From contig NZ_KQ948034.1 in the NCBI RefSeq assembly GCF_001513965.1, forward strand, positions 102,091 to 166,090: a stretch of 64,000 nt of DNA. Direction: 5' to 3'. Positions 7,859 to 15,240 of this stretch are shown here, one piece after another; the stretch's first letter is position 1, and every line of letters starts with the position of its first letter. A program made the position numbers and the translations under genes. The notes beneath the pieces were generated by a model. That model did not search any database. It worked only from the letters and a program-made list of their open reading frames with translations, and was not told where the DNA came from. The stretch is from Streptomyces cellostaticus (GTDB taxonomy: Bacteria > Actinomycetota > Actinomycetes > Streptomycetales > Streptomycetaceae).

Positions 7859-8746
7859 TCAGGACGACAGGACCAGTTCCGAACTGATCGTCTCCCAGAG
7901 GGAGTTGAACCACAGATGGGACTGCTCGACGAACGTCGTGTCCTGGAGTCCCACGCCCGTCCCGAAGGCGAAGAGCATCGAACGGGTCCCCTCGGCGTCG
8001 TACATCTCCAGGGGTTCGTGCTCGACCTCCTCCGACCGCCGGGTGAGGGTGTAGTAGGCGAAGAGCGCCTCCGCCCCGTTGAGCAGGTAGAGCTTGACGG
8101 GCGGGGTGAAGGGCAGCGAGCGGAACGCGACGTGTACGTCGATGCCGTGCGTGCTGCGCAGCGCCAGCAGGTGGTGCCGCAGGACCTGGCCCTGGGCGTT
8201 GCGCTGGGCCAGCCAGCGCCGGTGCAGCCCGTCGCCGGTGGAGGCGTCCGCCGGGGTCGGGAAGGCGAGGTCGATGTCACGGCTGGGCAGCAGCACCCGG
8301 ACGTCGATCCTGGCCGGGTTCAGCCGCCCGGCGTGGATCTGCCGCAGCGGCTCGCCCATCGCGAACGTGAGCGAGACGGAGGTGAGGCACACGGCGTCGA
8401 TCTCGACGTGGGGGGCGGCGAAGGCGGCCTCGATGCGCGGCGCGAGGCTCACCATGGTGGGCTGCGGCGGGGCCGCAAAGGGCCCGGGCCCCGGGTGCCT
8501 GGCCACGGTGGCGGGGCTGCCCCTGGACACGTCGACGAGCAGCCCCTCCACATGCAGGATCTGCAGCGCGCTCCGCACGGCCCCGCGCGTGACGCCGAAC
8601 TCGTGGCCCAGCTTTGCCTGCGTGGGCATGCGCTGGCCCGGCCTGAGCGCACCGGACCTGATCCGGGCACGCAGCTCGTCCGCCACTTCGGGGGGCGACG
8701 GACTCCGCCTCAGCCGCCCGTCGCGAGCGGCGCCTTCCGGCTCCAC
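7859..8746 (-). CDS. GntR family regulator with unusual C-terminal sensor (copy 2)
   Basis: The 295-residue paralogue of the next gene has its GntR helix-turn-helix at about residues 15-80 (LRARIRSGALRPGQRMPTQ, VTRGAVRSALQILHVEGLL). The same C-terminal blocks follow: IDVRVLLPSRDIDLAFP, VAFRSLPFTPPVKLYLLN and HLWFNSLWETI. The frame stays open far upstream for lack of stops. The GTG of VEPEGAARDG was chosen because it gives an N-terminus of the same length as the paralogue and leaves the repeat-rich promoter outside the gene. No strong ribosome site is visible, so the start is uncertain by some codons. Only 21 bp separate it from copy 1. Confidence 0.8.
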   Translation of the reverse strand: MEPEGAARDGRLRRSPSPPEVADELRARIRSGALRPGQRMPTQAKLGHEFGVTRGAVRSALQILHVEGLLVDVSRGSPATVARHPGPGPFAAPPQPTMVSLAPRIEAAFAAPHVEIDAVCLTSVSLTFAMGEPLRQIHAGRLNPARIDVRVLLPSRDIDLAFPTPADASTGDGLHRRWLAQRNAQGQVLRHHLLALRSTHGIDVHVAFRSLPFTPPVKLYLLNGAEALFAYYTLTRRSEEVEHEPLEMYDAEGTRSMLFAFGTGVGLQDTTFVEQSHLWFNSLWETISSELVLSS

Positions 8747-8769
8747 ACCAAAACGGTACAACTTCGCGC

Positions 8770-8785
8770 CAACTCCCGGCAGTTG
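8770..8785. promoter_or_regulatory. Candidate GntR operator (inverted repeat)
   Basis: CAACT-CCCGGC-AGTTG is an inverted repeat 24 bp upstream of the chosen start of the second GntR gene. GntR dimers usually bind short inverted repeats of this kind. Autoregulation is an inference from position. Confidence 0.4.
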
Positions 8786-8797
8786 TTCCGTAGTAGT

Positions 8798-8824
8798 GAC
8801 CAACTTGACCAACTTGACCGACTT
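8798..8824. repeat. Three 9-bp tandem iterons upstream of gntR copy 2
   Basis: GACCAACTT, GACCAACTT and GACCGACTT follow each other without gaps, and a degenerate copy (GACCCCAGTT) follows after a 9-bp gap. On the coding strand of the island this reads as AAGTTGGTC repeats just upstream of the GntR start. They are in the right place to bind a regulator, and the 9-bp phase suggests an array rather than a single dimer site. Confidence 0.6.
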
Positions 8825-8850
8825 GGTCCAGCTGACCCCAGTTGGCCCGG

Positions 8851-10089
8851 CTAGAAGATGTCCGGGCACCAGGGGCGCCTGGCCCCCCGCAGCAGGGCGT
8901 CGGCCGTGCGGACGGCGCCCTCGCGCTCTTCCCGCACCCGGCCGAGCGCGGCCAGCCGCGACGCGGACCCGTCGCCCAGCCACAGCGCCGCCAGCTCGGC
9001 CACATCGAGGACGAGGTCGGCGTCCCGCGTGGTCGGGACGCAGGACGCGCCGTCGGGGGAGGCGTCCAGCAGATACCGGCCCCCGGCGAGACCGGCCGCG
9101 TCCACGATCTCCAGCACCAGCGAGCCCGTCGTCTCGTACGCGCGTGCCTCCAGGGCCCGTACGACGTCCAGGATCCGCACCCACAGCCAGTCCGCGTGCT
9201 CGGTGACGTGGGCCGCGCGCGGGTCGGGCAGGAAGAAGGGCAGCAGGTCGTCCGGGCCGCGCCAGCCGCTCTTGACCTTGGTGATCCAGTCGATCGAGCA
9301 CAGGAACCGCCACAGGGCGCGCTCGGCCGCCGGGGTCGCGGCTATCAGCCTCTTGACCTCGGCGGTGTTGTACGGCTGCTTGTGGTGCCAGTTGTCGTCG
9401 GACGTGTACGACACCAGGCCCTCGACCTCGCCGGAGGCCGAGCGGTGGACGGCGTAGAACGGCTCGGTCCAGCCGCCGCCGAAGCGGACGGCGCCGGTGT
9501 GCATCTGCCACCACAGCTCGTCCCGGCTGGTCGCGCCGGGCTGCGCGCGGCGGACCCGCTCGTACAGCTCGGGGCCGAGCTTGCGGACGTCCTCGGCGTC
9601 CACGAGGTCGATCCGCCCGCCGTCCTCGGGGCCGGACCAGCGGGGGTCGAGGCCCGCCCGGGGCACGTCGACGGTCCACTGGGTCGTCCAGGTCGCCGGG
9701 CCGAAGCCGTACCGGCCGTAGATCGGGTACTCGGCGGAGATCAGGGTGGCGACGACGTCACCGCGCTCCTTCGCCGCCGCCAGGTCCCGGCCCATCATGC
9801 GGGTCAGCAGGCCGCGGCGGCGGTGCGTGGGGGTGACGGTGACGTTGGAGATGGCGTTCGCGGGGACGGCGGTGCCGCCCACCGCGGTCAGTTCCTGGGC
9901 GAAGGAGCGGAAGGTCGCCACACAGCGGCCGCCGTCGTAGGCGCCGAGCAGACGGCCGTCGACGAACTGCCGGCGGCGCGCTTCCAGGTGCTCGGCCGCC
10001 AGCACCGGCTCCTCCAGGAACCCGGTGGCCAGGGCACGCTGCCAGTCCTCGAACTCGGCTTCGGTGACTATGCGGACGTCGTTCGTCAT
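8851..10089 (-). CDS. Eis-like GNAT N-acetyltransferase
   Basis: The 412-residue protein has the Eis three-part architecture. An N-terminal GNAT domain carries the acetyl-CoA loop VTPTHRRRGLLTRMM near residues 83-97, a second GNAT-like domain lies in the middle, and a sterol-carrier-like C-terminal domain ends in the free carboxylate PWCPDIF. In Eis the C-terminal carboxylate is the catalytic base. Eis enzymes acetylate aminoglycosides and protein lysines; the natural substrate here cannot be read. The ATG start of MTNDVRI is used, since the in-frame extension has no family similarity. Confidence 0.88.
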   Translation of the reverse strand: MTNDVRIVTEAEFEDWQRALATGFLEEPVLAAEHLEARRRQFVDGRLLGAYDGGRCVATFRSFAQELTAVGGTAVPANAISNVTVTPTHRRRGLLTRMMGRDLAAAKERGDVVATLISAEYPIYGRYGFGPATWTTQWTVDVPRAGLDPRWSGPEDGGRIDLVDAEDVRKLGPELYERVRRAQPGATSRDELWWQMHTGAVRFGGGWTEPFYAVHRSASGEVEGLVSYTSDDNWHHKQPYNTAEVKRLIAATPAAERALWRFLCSIDWITKVKSGWRGPDDLLPFFLPDPRAAHVTEHADWLWVRILDVVRALEARAYETTGSLVLEIVDAAGLAGGRYLLDASPDGASCVPTTRDADLVLDVAELAALWLGDGSASRLAALGRVREEREGAVRTADALLRGARRPWCPDIF

Positions 10090-10169
10090 GAGGTCACCGT
10101 AGGCATGCGGCCCGGGGCGTGTCGCGCGGATTTCGCCCTGCCCGTCTGCCACTCCCGCGAAGCTCCCCC

Positions 10170-10763
10170 TCAGGTCAGCAGGTCGTCCACCTGCGCCTCG
10201 CCGACCCGGTAGCGGCGCGCGATCTCCCCGCTGCACGCGTCGGTGGTGCCCTGCAGCCGCTGGCGGCGCCGGGATACCTCCTGCTCGTAGCGGACCAGGC
10301 GGCCCATCGCGGTGGTCAGTTCGAGGTCGGTCCGGGCCTCGAGGTCCGACAGCTCGACCTCGGCGAGCATCTCCGCGGCCAGCCGCCCGTACTCCTCGTT
10401 GTGCGGGGTGCCGAGCGTGACATGGCGGGCCGAGGAGCGGTTGCGGGCCGGTGCGTCGGTGAGGATCTCCGGGAGCCGCTCCACCACGGAGGCGTCCGCG
10501 GGCGTCGGCACGGACGCCCGGCCGCGCCGCGCCAGTTCCGCGCGCAGGATGTCGATCCGGCCCTGCAACAGGCGCCGCACATAGCTGAGGTCCGCCTCGT
10601 CACGCTGGGCGTCGCGGCGCAGCGCCCGCAGCTCGGGCAGGCTCAGCGAGGCCAGGTCGCGCTCGGGCGGCTCCGCGGGCAGCGACGGCCCGGGCGGGCT
10701 GTCGCCGCGCTGTGCCGGCGGCCGGTACGTCTCCAACCGCCCGCTGGTACTCGGTGTGCTCAT
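10170..10763 (-). CDS. rsiG: c-di-GMP-dependent anti-sigma factor RsiG
   Basis: The 197-residue protein carries two copies of the RsiG c-di-GMP signature E-x3-S-x2-R-x3-Q-x3-D. Copy 1 is E56, S60, R63, Q67, D71, and copy 2 is E160, S164, R167, Q171, D175. In Streptomyces, RsiG loaded with a c-di-GMP dimer sequesters the sporulation sigma factor WhiG, and loss of c-di-GMP releases it. The disordered N-terminus and two helical segments fit the family. The ATG of MSTPSTSG is used. It is divergent from dtd. Confidence 0.93.
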   Translation of the reverse strand: MSTPSTSGRLETYRPPAQRGDSPPGPSLPAEPPERDLASLSLPELRALRRDAQRDEADLSYVRRLLQGRIDILRAELARRGRASVPTPADASVVERLPEILTDAPARNRSSARHVTLGTPHNEEYGRLAAEMLAEVELSDLEARTDLELTTAMGRLVRYEQEVSRRRQRLQGTTDACSGEIARRYRVGEAQVDDLLT

Positions 10764-10922
10764 CTTGCCTCTGACCGTCCCCTCGACCGGCGTGTGGAAG
10801 CATCGTGCCACCCCAAGTGGCCACTATGTGACCGAGTGCCCCCGAACAGCCCCAGATGGGGGGTTAAGATCAATAATGGGCCCCTGGTGAGGGTGTGCGG
10901 GCCACCCGGCATGATGGTCCGC

Positions 10923-11348
10923 ATGCGAGCGGTGGTGCAGAGAGTGGACGGCGCGAGCGTCGTCGTGGACGGCGAGACGGTCGGCGCGATCGAGGGCGAG
11001 GGGCTGTGCGTCCTGGTCGGGGTCACCCATGAGGACACCAAGGAGAAGGCAGCCCAACTGGCCCGCAAGCTCTGGTCGATCCGGATGCTCCAGGACGAGA
11101 AGTCGTGCAGCGACATCGACGCCCCGCTGCTCGTCATCAGCCAGTTCACCCTTTACGGCGACGCCCGCAAGGGCCGCCGCCCCACCTGGAACGCGGCCGC
11201 CCCCGGCGATGTCGCCGAACCGCTCGTGGACGAGGTGGTCGCCCGGCTGCGGGCGCTGGGCGCGACGGTGGCGACGGGCCGGTTCGGGGCGAAGATGCGG
11301 GTGTCCCTGACGAACGACGGCCCGTTCACCGTGCTCCTGGAGATCTGA
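10923..11348 (+). CDS. dtd: D-aminoacyl-tRNA deacylase
   Basis: The 141-residue DTD enzyme hydrolyses D-amino acids, and mischarged glycine, from tRNA. It shows the N-terminal MRAVVQRV start, the active-site segment LLVISQFTLYGD and the C-terminal LTNDGPFTVLLE with the GP cis-dipeptide motif. Length matches the family (about 145). The ATG follows CATGAT seven bases upstream, which could be a -10 box of a leaderless transcript. No ribosome site is visible. Confidence 0.96.
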   Translation: MRAVVQRVDGASVVVDGETVGAIEGEGLCVLVGVTHEDTKEKAAQLARKLWSIRMLQDEKSCSDIDAPLLVISQFTLYGDARKGRRPTWNAAAPGDVAEPLVDEVVARLRALGATVATGRFGAKMRVSLTNDGPFTVLLEI

Positions 11349-11737
11349 GGAACCTGAGAAATCTGCGGCAGCGACCGAACGCTACAACTCAGACCCGTCT
11401 TTGGAGAGTTGTCGGATAGTTGTTTATGGATCCCTGCCAAGTGGGGAAACTTCATCTGAGTTGGTTGCCAACTCGCACGACCTGGCGGATGTTTTGCTTC
11501 GACTCCTGTCAGCCCAGGTGAGTCGGACGGCGGGGCCTGTAGCAGCGGGCCCCGCATTTCCTACGCCCAACGGCGCAGTGCTGCCTCCTGCAGCCGTGCG
11601 ATTTTGAGTATCCGCCAAATTGGAATGACTGGCTCCGGTTTTCCGCGGGCATCTCTCCGGACACGGAACACGCGGCTGCTACCGCCTGTCCCGTGCTCGA
11701 CCCCTCACCTGGGCTGACGAAGGAAGGGAGCGGAGGG
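11349..11737. other. 389-bp intergenic region, possibly structured RNA
   Basis: No convincing reading frame is present. The stretch is less GC-rich than its surroundings. CAACTCAGA (11385-11393) pairs with TCTGAGTTG (11455-11463), and TTGG-TTG-CCAA follows at 11462-11472. A strong terminator-like hairpin lies at 11530-11555. This could be a long 3' end of dtd or an independent small RNA. Confidence 0.35.
11530..11555 (+). terminator. Terminator-like hairpin
   Basis: GCGGGGCC (11530-11537) pairs perfectly with GGCCCCGC (11548-11555) across a 10-nt loop, followed by ATTTCC. It could end dtd transcripts or a small RNA in the preceding region. Confidence 0.6.
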
Positions 11738-11941
11738 ATGGAGGACCAGGACGACCGAAGGGCAGTTGCGCGGTTACCCATGTCGAACGCCATAGCGGCG
11801 GTGATCATCGCCGTCGCGGCACTCGGGGCCGGCATCGTGGTGCTGCTCGTCATGCCGGGGACGCTCGAAGCGCTGGGCACCTCAGCGACGATCAGCGGCT
11901 CCGGATTCACGCTGGCGGCGAGGATCGCCGTGCCACGCTGA
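11738..11941 (+). CDS. Small single-TM membrane protein, unknown
   Basis: The 67-residue candidate has a charged N-terminus, one hydrophobic helix at about residues 18-38 (AIAAVIIAVAALGAGIVVLL) and no family that I recognise. The ATG has GGAGGG upstream with suitable spacing. An in-frame TTA codon (11774-11776, residue 13) would make translation depend on the bldA tRNA if the gene is real. It ends just before a bidirectional terminator. The start could be further upstream. Confidence 0.45.
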   Translation: MEDQDDRRAVARLPMSNAIAAVIIAVAALGAGIVVLLVMPGTLEALGTSATISGSGFTLAARIAVPR

Positions 11942-11949
11942 GGCGGAAA

Positions 11950-11979
11950 CTGCCGGGCCCCGCATCCGGGTCCCGGCAG
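11950..11979. terminator. Bidirectional terminator
   Basis: CTGCCGGG (11950-11957) pairs with CCCGGCAG (11972-11979). It lies between convergent genes, the small membrane protein on + and ygfZ on -. Confidence 0.65.
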
Positions 11980-11988
11980 ACGCGTCTC

Positions 11989-12954
11989 TCAGGGCTCCAC
12001 GACGACTTCCTGGGCGGCAGCCGTGTTCCCGGCGACCAGCGGCTCGTCCACCGGCACGTTGCGCTTGACCAGAGCCAGGGCCACCGGTCCCAGCTCGAAG
12101 TGCCGCACCGAGGTCGTCACGAAGCCGATCTTGCGTCCGTCCGGGCCCTCGCTCGCGAGCCGGATCTCCGTGCCGGGGGTGGGCAGATGGACCTCGCTGC
12201 CGTCCAGGTGCAGGAAGACCAGGCGCCGGGGCGGTTTGCCGAGGTTCTGCACCCGGGCCACCGTCTCCTGCCCGCGGTAGCAGCCCTTCTGGAGGTGGAC
12301 CGCGGTGCCGATCCAGCCCAGCTCGTGCGGGATCGTGCGGTGGTCGGTCTCGAAGCCGACGCGGGGGCGGTGGTGCTCGACGCGCAGCGCCTCGTGGGCG
12401 AGCAGACCGGCGGCGGGACCCGCCTTCGCCGCGAAGTCCTCCAGGTCCGCCCGCGGCAGGAACAGATCACGGCCCTCGGCCGTCTCGCGTACGACGACCC
12501 CCTCCGGCACCTCGGCGATCGAGCCGGCCGGCAGGTACACCACGGCGAAGTCGGCCGTACGGTCGGCGACCTCGACCCGGTAGAAGAACTTCATCGACTC
12601 CAGGTACGCGATCAGCGCCTCCTGGGTGCCGGGCTCCACATGGGCCCAGACCGTCGTACCGTCGTCCACCAGATACAGGGCATGCTCGATGTGGCCGTGC
12701 GCGGACAGGATCAGCGCCTCGGTGGCCTCGCCCGCGGGCAGGTCGCTGACGTGCTGGGTGAGCAGCAGATGCAGCCAGCTCAGGCGGTCCTCACCGGTGA
12801 CGGCGACCACCCCGCGGTGGGAGAGGTCGACGAATCCGGTGCCGTCGGCGAGGGCACGCTGCTCGCGGAACAGGTCGCCGTAGTGGGCGGCGACGCCTTC
12901 GTCCACGCCCTCGGCGGGGACGGCGCCGGGCAGGGACAGCAAGGGGCTCTTCAT
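11989..12954 (-). CDS. ygfZ: YgfZ/GcvT family folate-binding Fe-S maintenance protein
   Basis: The 321-residue protein is homologous to the glycine cleavage T-protein fold and carries the YgfZ signature KGCYRGQE near residue 225. The Cys in that motif is needed for function in the family, which uses tetrahydrofolate to help repair or assemble iron-sulfur enzymes. It lies 10 bp behind nur on the same strand, so the two are probably co-transcribed. The start is ATG (MKSPLLSLPG). Confidence 0.92.
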   Translation of the reverse strand: MKSPLLSLPGAVPAEGVDEGVAAHYGDLFREQRALADGTGFVDLSHRGVVAVTGEDRLSWLHLLLTQHVSDLPAGEATEALILSAHGHIEHALYLVDDGTTVWAHVEPGTQEALIAYLESMKFFYRVEVADRTADFAVVYLPAGSIAEVPEGVVVRETAEGRDLFLPRADLEDFAAKAGPAAGLLAHEALRVEHHRPRVGFETDHRTIPHELGWIGTAVHLQKGCYRGQETVARVQNLGKPPRRLVFLHLDGSEVHLPTPGTEIRLASEGPDGRKIGFVTTSVRHFELGPVALALVKRNVPVDEPLVAGNTAAAQEVVVEP

Positions 12955-12964
12955 ACGGGTAAGC

Positions 12965-13402
12965 CTACGACTTGGTACTTGAACCCTTGAGCGAACAGGC
13001 CTGGCAGCGGCCGAAGATCGCGAAGTGCTTCATGTCGGTGTCGAAACCGAACTGCTGCCGCAGCTTGGCCGTGAACTCCGCGGCCACGTCGACGTCCGCC
13101 TCGATGACGTTCTCACAGTCGCGGCACACCAGGTGGAGATGGTGGTGGCGGTCGGCGAGGTGGTAGGTGGGCGCGCCGTGGCCCAGGTGGGCGTGGCTGA
13201 CCAGGCCCAGCTCCTCCAACAGCTCCAGCGTGCGGTAGACGGTGGAAATGTTGACCCCCGACGCCGTCTTCCTCACCTCGCTGAGGATGTCGTCGGGGGT
13301 CGCGTGCTCCAGGGTGTCCACGGCTTCGAGCACGAGTTGCCGCTGCGGCGTCAGCCGGTAGCCACGCTGCCTGAGGTCGCTCTTCCAGTCGGTGCTCACC
13401 AC
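12965..13402 (-). CDS. nur: Fur-family nickel-responsive repressor Nur
   Basis: The 145-residue Fur-family protein has a winged helix (YRLTPQRQLVLEAV; GVNISTVYRTLELLEELGLV), a metal-binding HHHLHLVCRDC segment near residues 86-96, and a C-terminal CxxC half site (GRCQAC). The sequence closely resembles, from memory, Streptomyces coelicolor Nur. Nur represses nickel uptake and the iron superoxide dismutase gene when nickel is present. Two adjacent GTG codons could start it; the first is used. If the identification as Nur is wrong, Fur-family peroxide or zinc sensors are the alternatives. Confidence 0.88.
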   Translation of the reverse strand: MVSTDWKSDLRQRGYRLTPQRQLVLEAVDTLEHATPDDILSEVRKTASGVNISTVYRTLELLEELGLVSHAHLGHGAPTYHLADRHHHLHLVCRDCENVIEADVDVAAEFTAKLRQQFGFDTDMKHFAIFGRCQACSLKGSSTKS

Positions 13403-13418
13403 ACCAGAGAGTCTAGGA

Positions 13419-13994
13419 CTACTTGAAGAAGGCGATGCCGTCGTCCGGAAGGTCGTCCGGAAGGGCCTTGGCCCAGCGCTCGACCTCCTCCGGGGTGACG
13501 ACCTTCTTCAGGTGAGCCGACATGTAGGGGCGCAGCTCGACCTCGGGGGTCTGCTTCTCGCCGACCCACATCAGGTCGCTCTTGACGTAGCCGTACAGCC
13601 GCTGGCCGCCGGTGTAGGGGCTGGAGCCGGCCGTCCGCGCCACGGTGTCCGTGACCAGGTCGATCTGCGGCTTCTTGTCGGCCAGCTCGCCGTACCAGAT
13701 CTCGATGACACCGTCGTCGCGGGTCATCGTGACCTCGACCTTGCGGTCGGCGTCGATCCGCCAGAAGCCGTGCTCGGACTCCAGCGGGCGGACCTTGTTG
13801 CCGTCGTTGTCCAGCACCCAGGTGTGGGAGCGGTACTCCAGGAAGTCCCGGCCGTCGTGGGTGAAGGCGACCTCCTGCCCGAAGTTGCACTTCTGCGAGC
13901 CGGGGAAGTCGTGCACGCCCGCGCCGGCCCAGTTGCCGAGCAGGAAGGCGAGCGGGACGAGGTCCTTGTGCAGGTCGGACGGGATCTCGATCAT
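13419..13994 (-). CDS. Nitrobindin-like FABP family protein (DUF1794)
   Basis: The 191-residue beta-barrel protein has the lipocalin-like GxWxGxG signature as GNWAGAG near residues 20-26. Actinobacterial members bind heme and act as nitrobindins that isomerise peroxynitrite; heme binding here is inferred from family only. It starts at the ATG of MIEIPSDLH and lies 16 bp upstream of nur on the same strand, so it may be the first or second gene of a small operon. Confidence 0.88.
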   Translation of the reverse strand: MIEIPSDLHKDLVPLAFLLGNWAGAGVHDFPGSQKCNFGQEVAFTHDGRDFLEYRSHTWVLDNDGNKVRPLESEHGFWRIDADRKVEVTMTRDDGVIEIWYGELADKKPQIDLVTDTVARTAGSSPYTGGQRLYGYVKSDLMWVGEKQTPEVELRPYMSAHLKKVVTPEEVERWAKALPDDLPDDGIAFFK

Positions 13995-14017
13995 GAGCGG
14001 CAGTTCCTAGGTGGGGG

Positions 14018-14116
14018 TCAGCGCTGGCCCTGGTACAGCTTCTTCACAGCCAGTCCGGCGAAGGCGAGAACGCCGACGCAGACCAGGACCAGCAAGGTTT
14101 CGAAGAACATCTCCAC
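14018..14116 (-). CDS. 32-residue single-TM membrane peptide
   Basis: This short gene has a GTG start with AAGGAG five bases upstream and a TGA stop. The product is mostly one hydrophobic helix (LLVLVCVGVLAFAGLAVKKL) with a basic tail. An ATG two codons later is an alternative start with poorer spacing. It lies 23 bp upstream of the nitrobindin-like gene on the same strand and is probably co-transcribed. Function is unknown; its length and position suggest a small membrane accessory peptide. Confidence 0.7.
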   Translation of the reverse strand: MEMFFETLLVLVCVGVLAFAGLAVKKLYQGQR

Positions 14117-14222
14117 GGGTGCTCCTTGAGCGAGGGTGGGCGTACGACAGAGCCGGGGCCCAGCTTACGCGGCCGGGCCGCGGCGCTCTTTGCGAGGTGC
14201 GCGCTAGGGCTACCCTTCCGGC

Positions 14223-14585
14223 ATGGCGAAGAAGCTCGTGATCAAGGTGACTGCCGGGTCCGATGCCCCCGAGCGCTGCTCGCAGGCGTTCACGGTGGCG
14301 GCGGTGGCCGTGGCCAGCGGGGTCGACGTCTCCCTGTGGCTGACCGGGGAGTCGTCCTGGTTCGCACTGCCGGGCCGGGCCGCCGAGTTCGAGCTGCCGC
14401 ATGCGGCACCGCTGCCGGACCTGATCGACTCGATCCTCGCGGCCGGCCGCATCACGCTGTGCACACAGTGCGCCGCCCGGCGCGAGATCACCGAGAAGGA
14501 CGTCATCGAGGGCGTACGGATCGCGGGGGCGCAGGTCTTCGTACAGGAGTCGCTCGGGGACGAGACGCAGGCGCTCGTCTACTGA
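14223..14585 (+). CDS. DsrE-like family protein
   Basis: The 120-residue alpha/beta protein resembles the DsrE/DsrF sulfur-relay fold: a LVIKVTAGSDAPERCSQAFT start, an AVASGVDVSLWLTGES strand-loop, and two Cys in LCTQCAARR near residues 80-83. Those cysteines could carry sulfur, though many DsrE-like proteins lack proven transferase activity. The ATG is used. It converges with the DUF3099 gene. Confidence 0.85.
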   Translation: MAKKLVIKVTAGSDAPERCSQAFTVAAVAVASGVDVSLWLTGESSWFALPGRAAEFELPHAAPLPDLIDSILAAGRITLCTQCAARREITEKDVIEGVRIAGAQVFVQESLGDETQALVY

Positions 14586-14594
14586 GCGGCCGTC

Positions 14595-14858
14595 CTACGG
14601 CCCGGGCCGCTTCTTGCCGTCCAGCTCGTCCCACCACTCGTCGGACTGCGGGTCCCCGGACGGATCGTCCCACCAGCGGTCCTCCGGCCCCCGCCGGTTG
14701 GCGATCACCGCGGCAACCGGCGGGATGACCATGGCCACGACGCACATGCCCACCGCGGCGGGGACGGACCAGATGCGCACGACGGCCCACGCCAGGACGA
14801 AGAGCACGATGCAGGTCCCCATCATGGCGAAGTACACGTGACGTCGCCGTGCGTACAT
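14595..14858 (-). CDS. DUF3099 membrane protein
   Basis: The 87-residue protein has a basic start (MYARRRHVYF), two hydrophobic helices (about residues 9-28 and 32-52) and a Trp/Asp-rich cytoplasmic tail (RWWDDPSGDPQSDEWWDE) typical of actinobacterial DUF3099 proteins. No function is known. Its promoter and first nine codons are repeated imperfectly about 164 bp upstream. Confidence 0.85.
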   Translation of the reverse strand: MYARRRHVYFAMMGTCIVLFVLAWAVVRIWSVPAAVGMCVVAMVIPPVAAVIANRRGPEDRWWDDPSGDPQSDEWWDELDGKKRPGP

Positions 14859-15240
14859 GGTTCCAGGGTAGGACGCGGGGACCTGGTCAGCGCCGCGACG
14901 ACGGGCAGCGAACCGACGCGAAGAGAAGCCGACGGACGGAGCCCGGCGCAGCGACCCGAAGCCTGCGAAGCAGTGCGAGGGACGCGTCAGGGACGGGCCA
15001 CGTGACGTCGCCGCGCGTACATAAGTCCAGGGTAAGCCGCTGTCACCAGGGCGAGGCCACCCGTCGTAGGCCACACCGGTCGGCGGTTCCGGCCGTTCGG
15101 TGGACGTACGGGGGCGGGCCCGGGGCGGGCCCGGGGCGGGCCCGGGGCGGGCCCGGGGCGGGCCCGGTCGGGCCGGGCATCCGTTCTTGCTGACATGGGC
15201 GGCTCGCACCGCCCGGGCACGACGAGCAAGGAGATGTCGG
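14859..15240. other. 382-bp intergenic region with partial duplication and G/C iterons
   Basis: It contains a 36-bp imperfect copy (14999-15034) of the DUF3099 start region (14835-14870) and five 11-bp GGGGCGGGCCC repeats. It ends in AAGGAG, which serves the beta-helix gene. The repeated start could encode only an 11-residue peptide. No other gene was seen. Confidence 0.6.
15111..15165. repeat. Five tandem copies of an 11-bp G/C repeat
   Basis: GGGGCGGGCCC is repeated five times without interruption. Such a tract can stall polymerases and is likely to vary in copy number between strains. It lies 76 bp upstream of the beta-helix gene. Confidence 0.9.

Noticed and set aside
7859..9679. An open frame of about 600 codons that would fuse the second GntR regulator to an N-terminal extension.
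   Set aside because: The extension runs antisense-like through the acetyltransferase gene and the repeat-rich promoter. It is open only because stops are rare at this G+C content. The GntR domain begins near 8746.
15111..15165. Regularly spaced repeats that might be a CRISPR array.
   Set aside because: The units are 11 bp, adjacent and without spacers. No cas genes are near.
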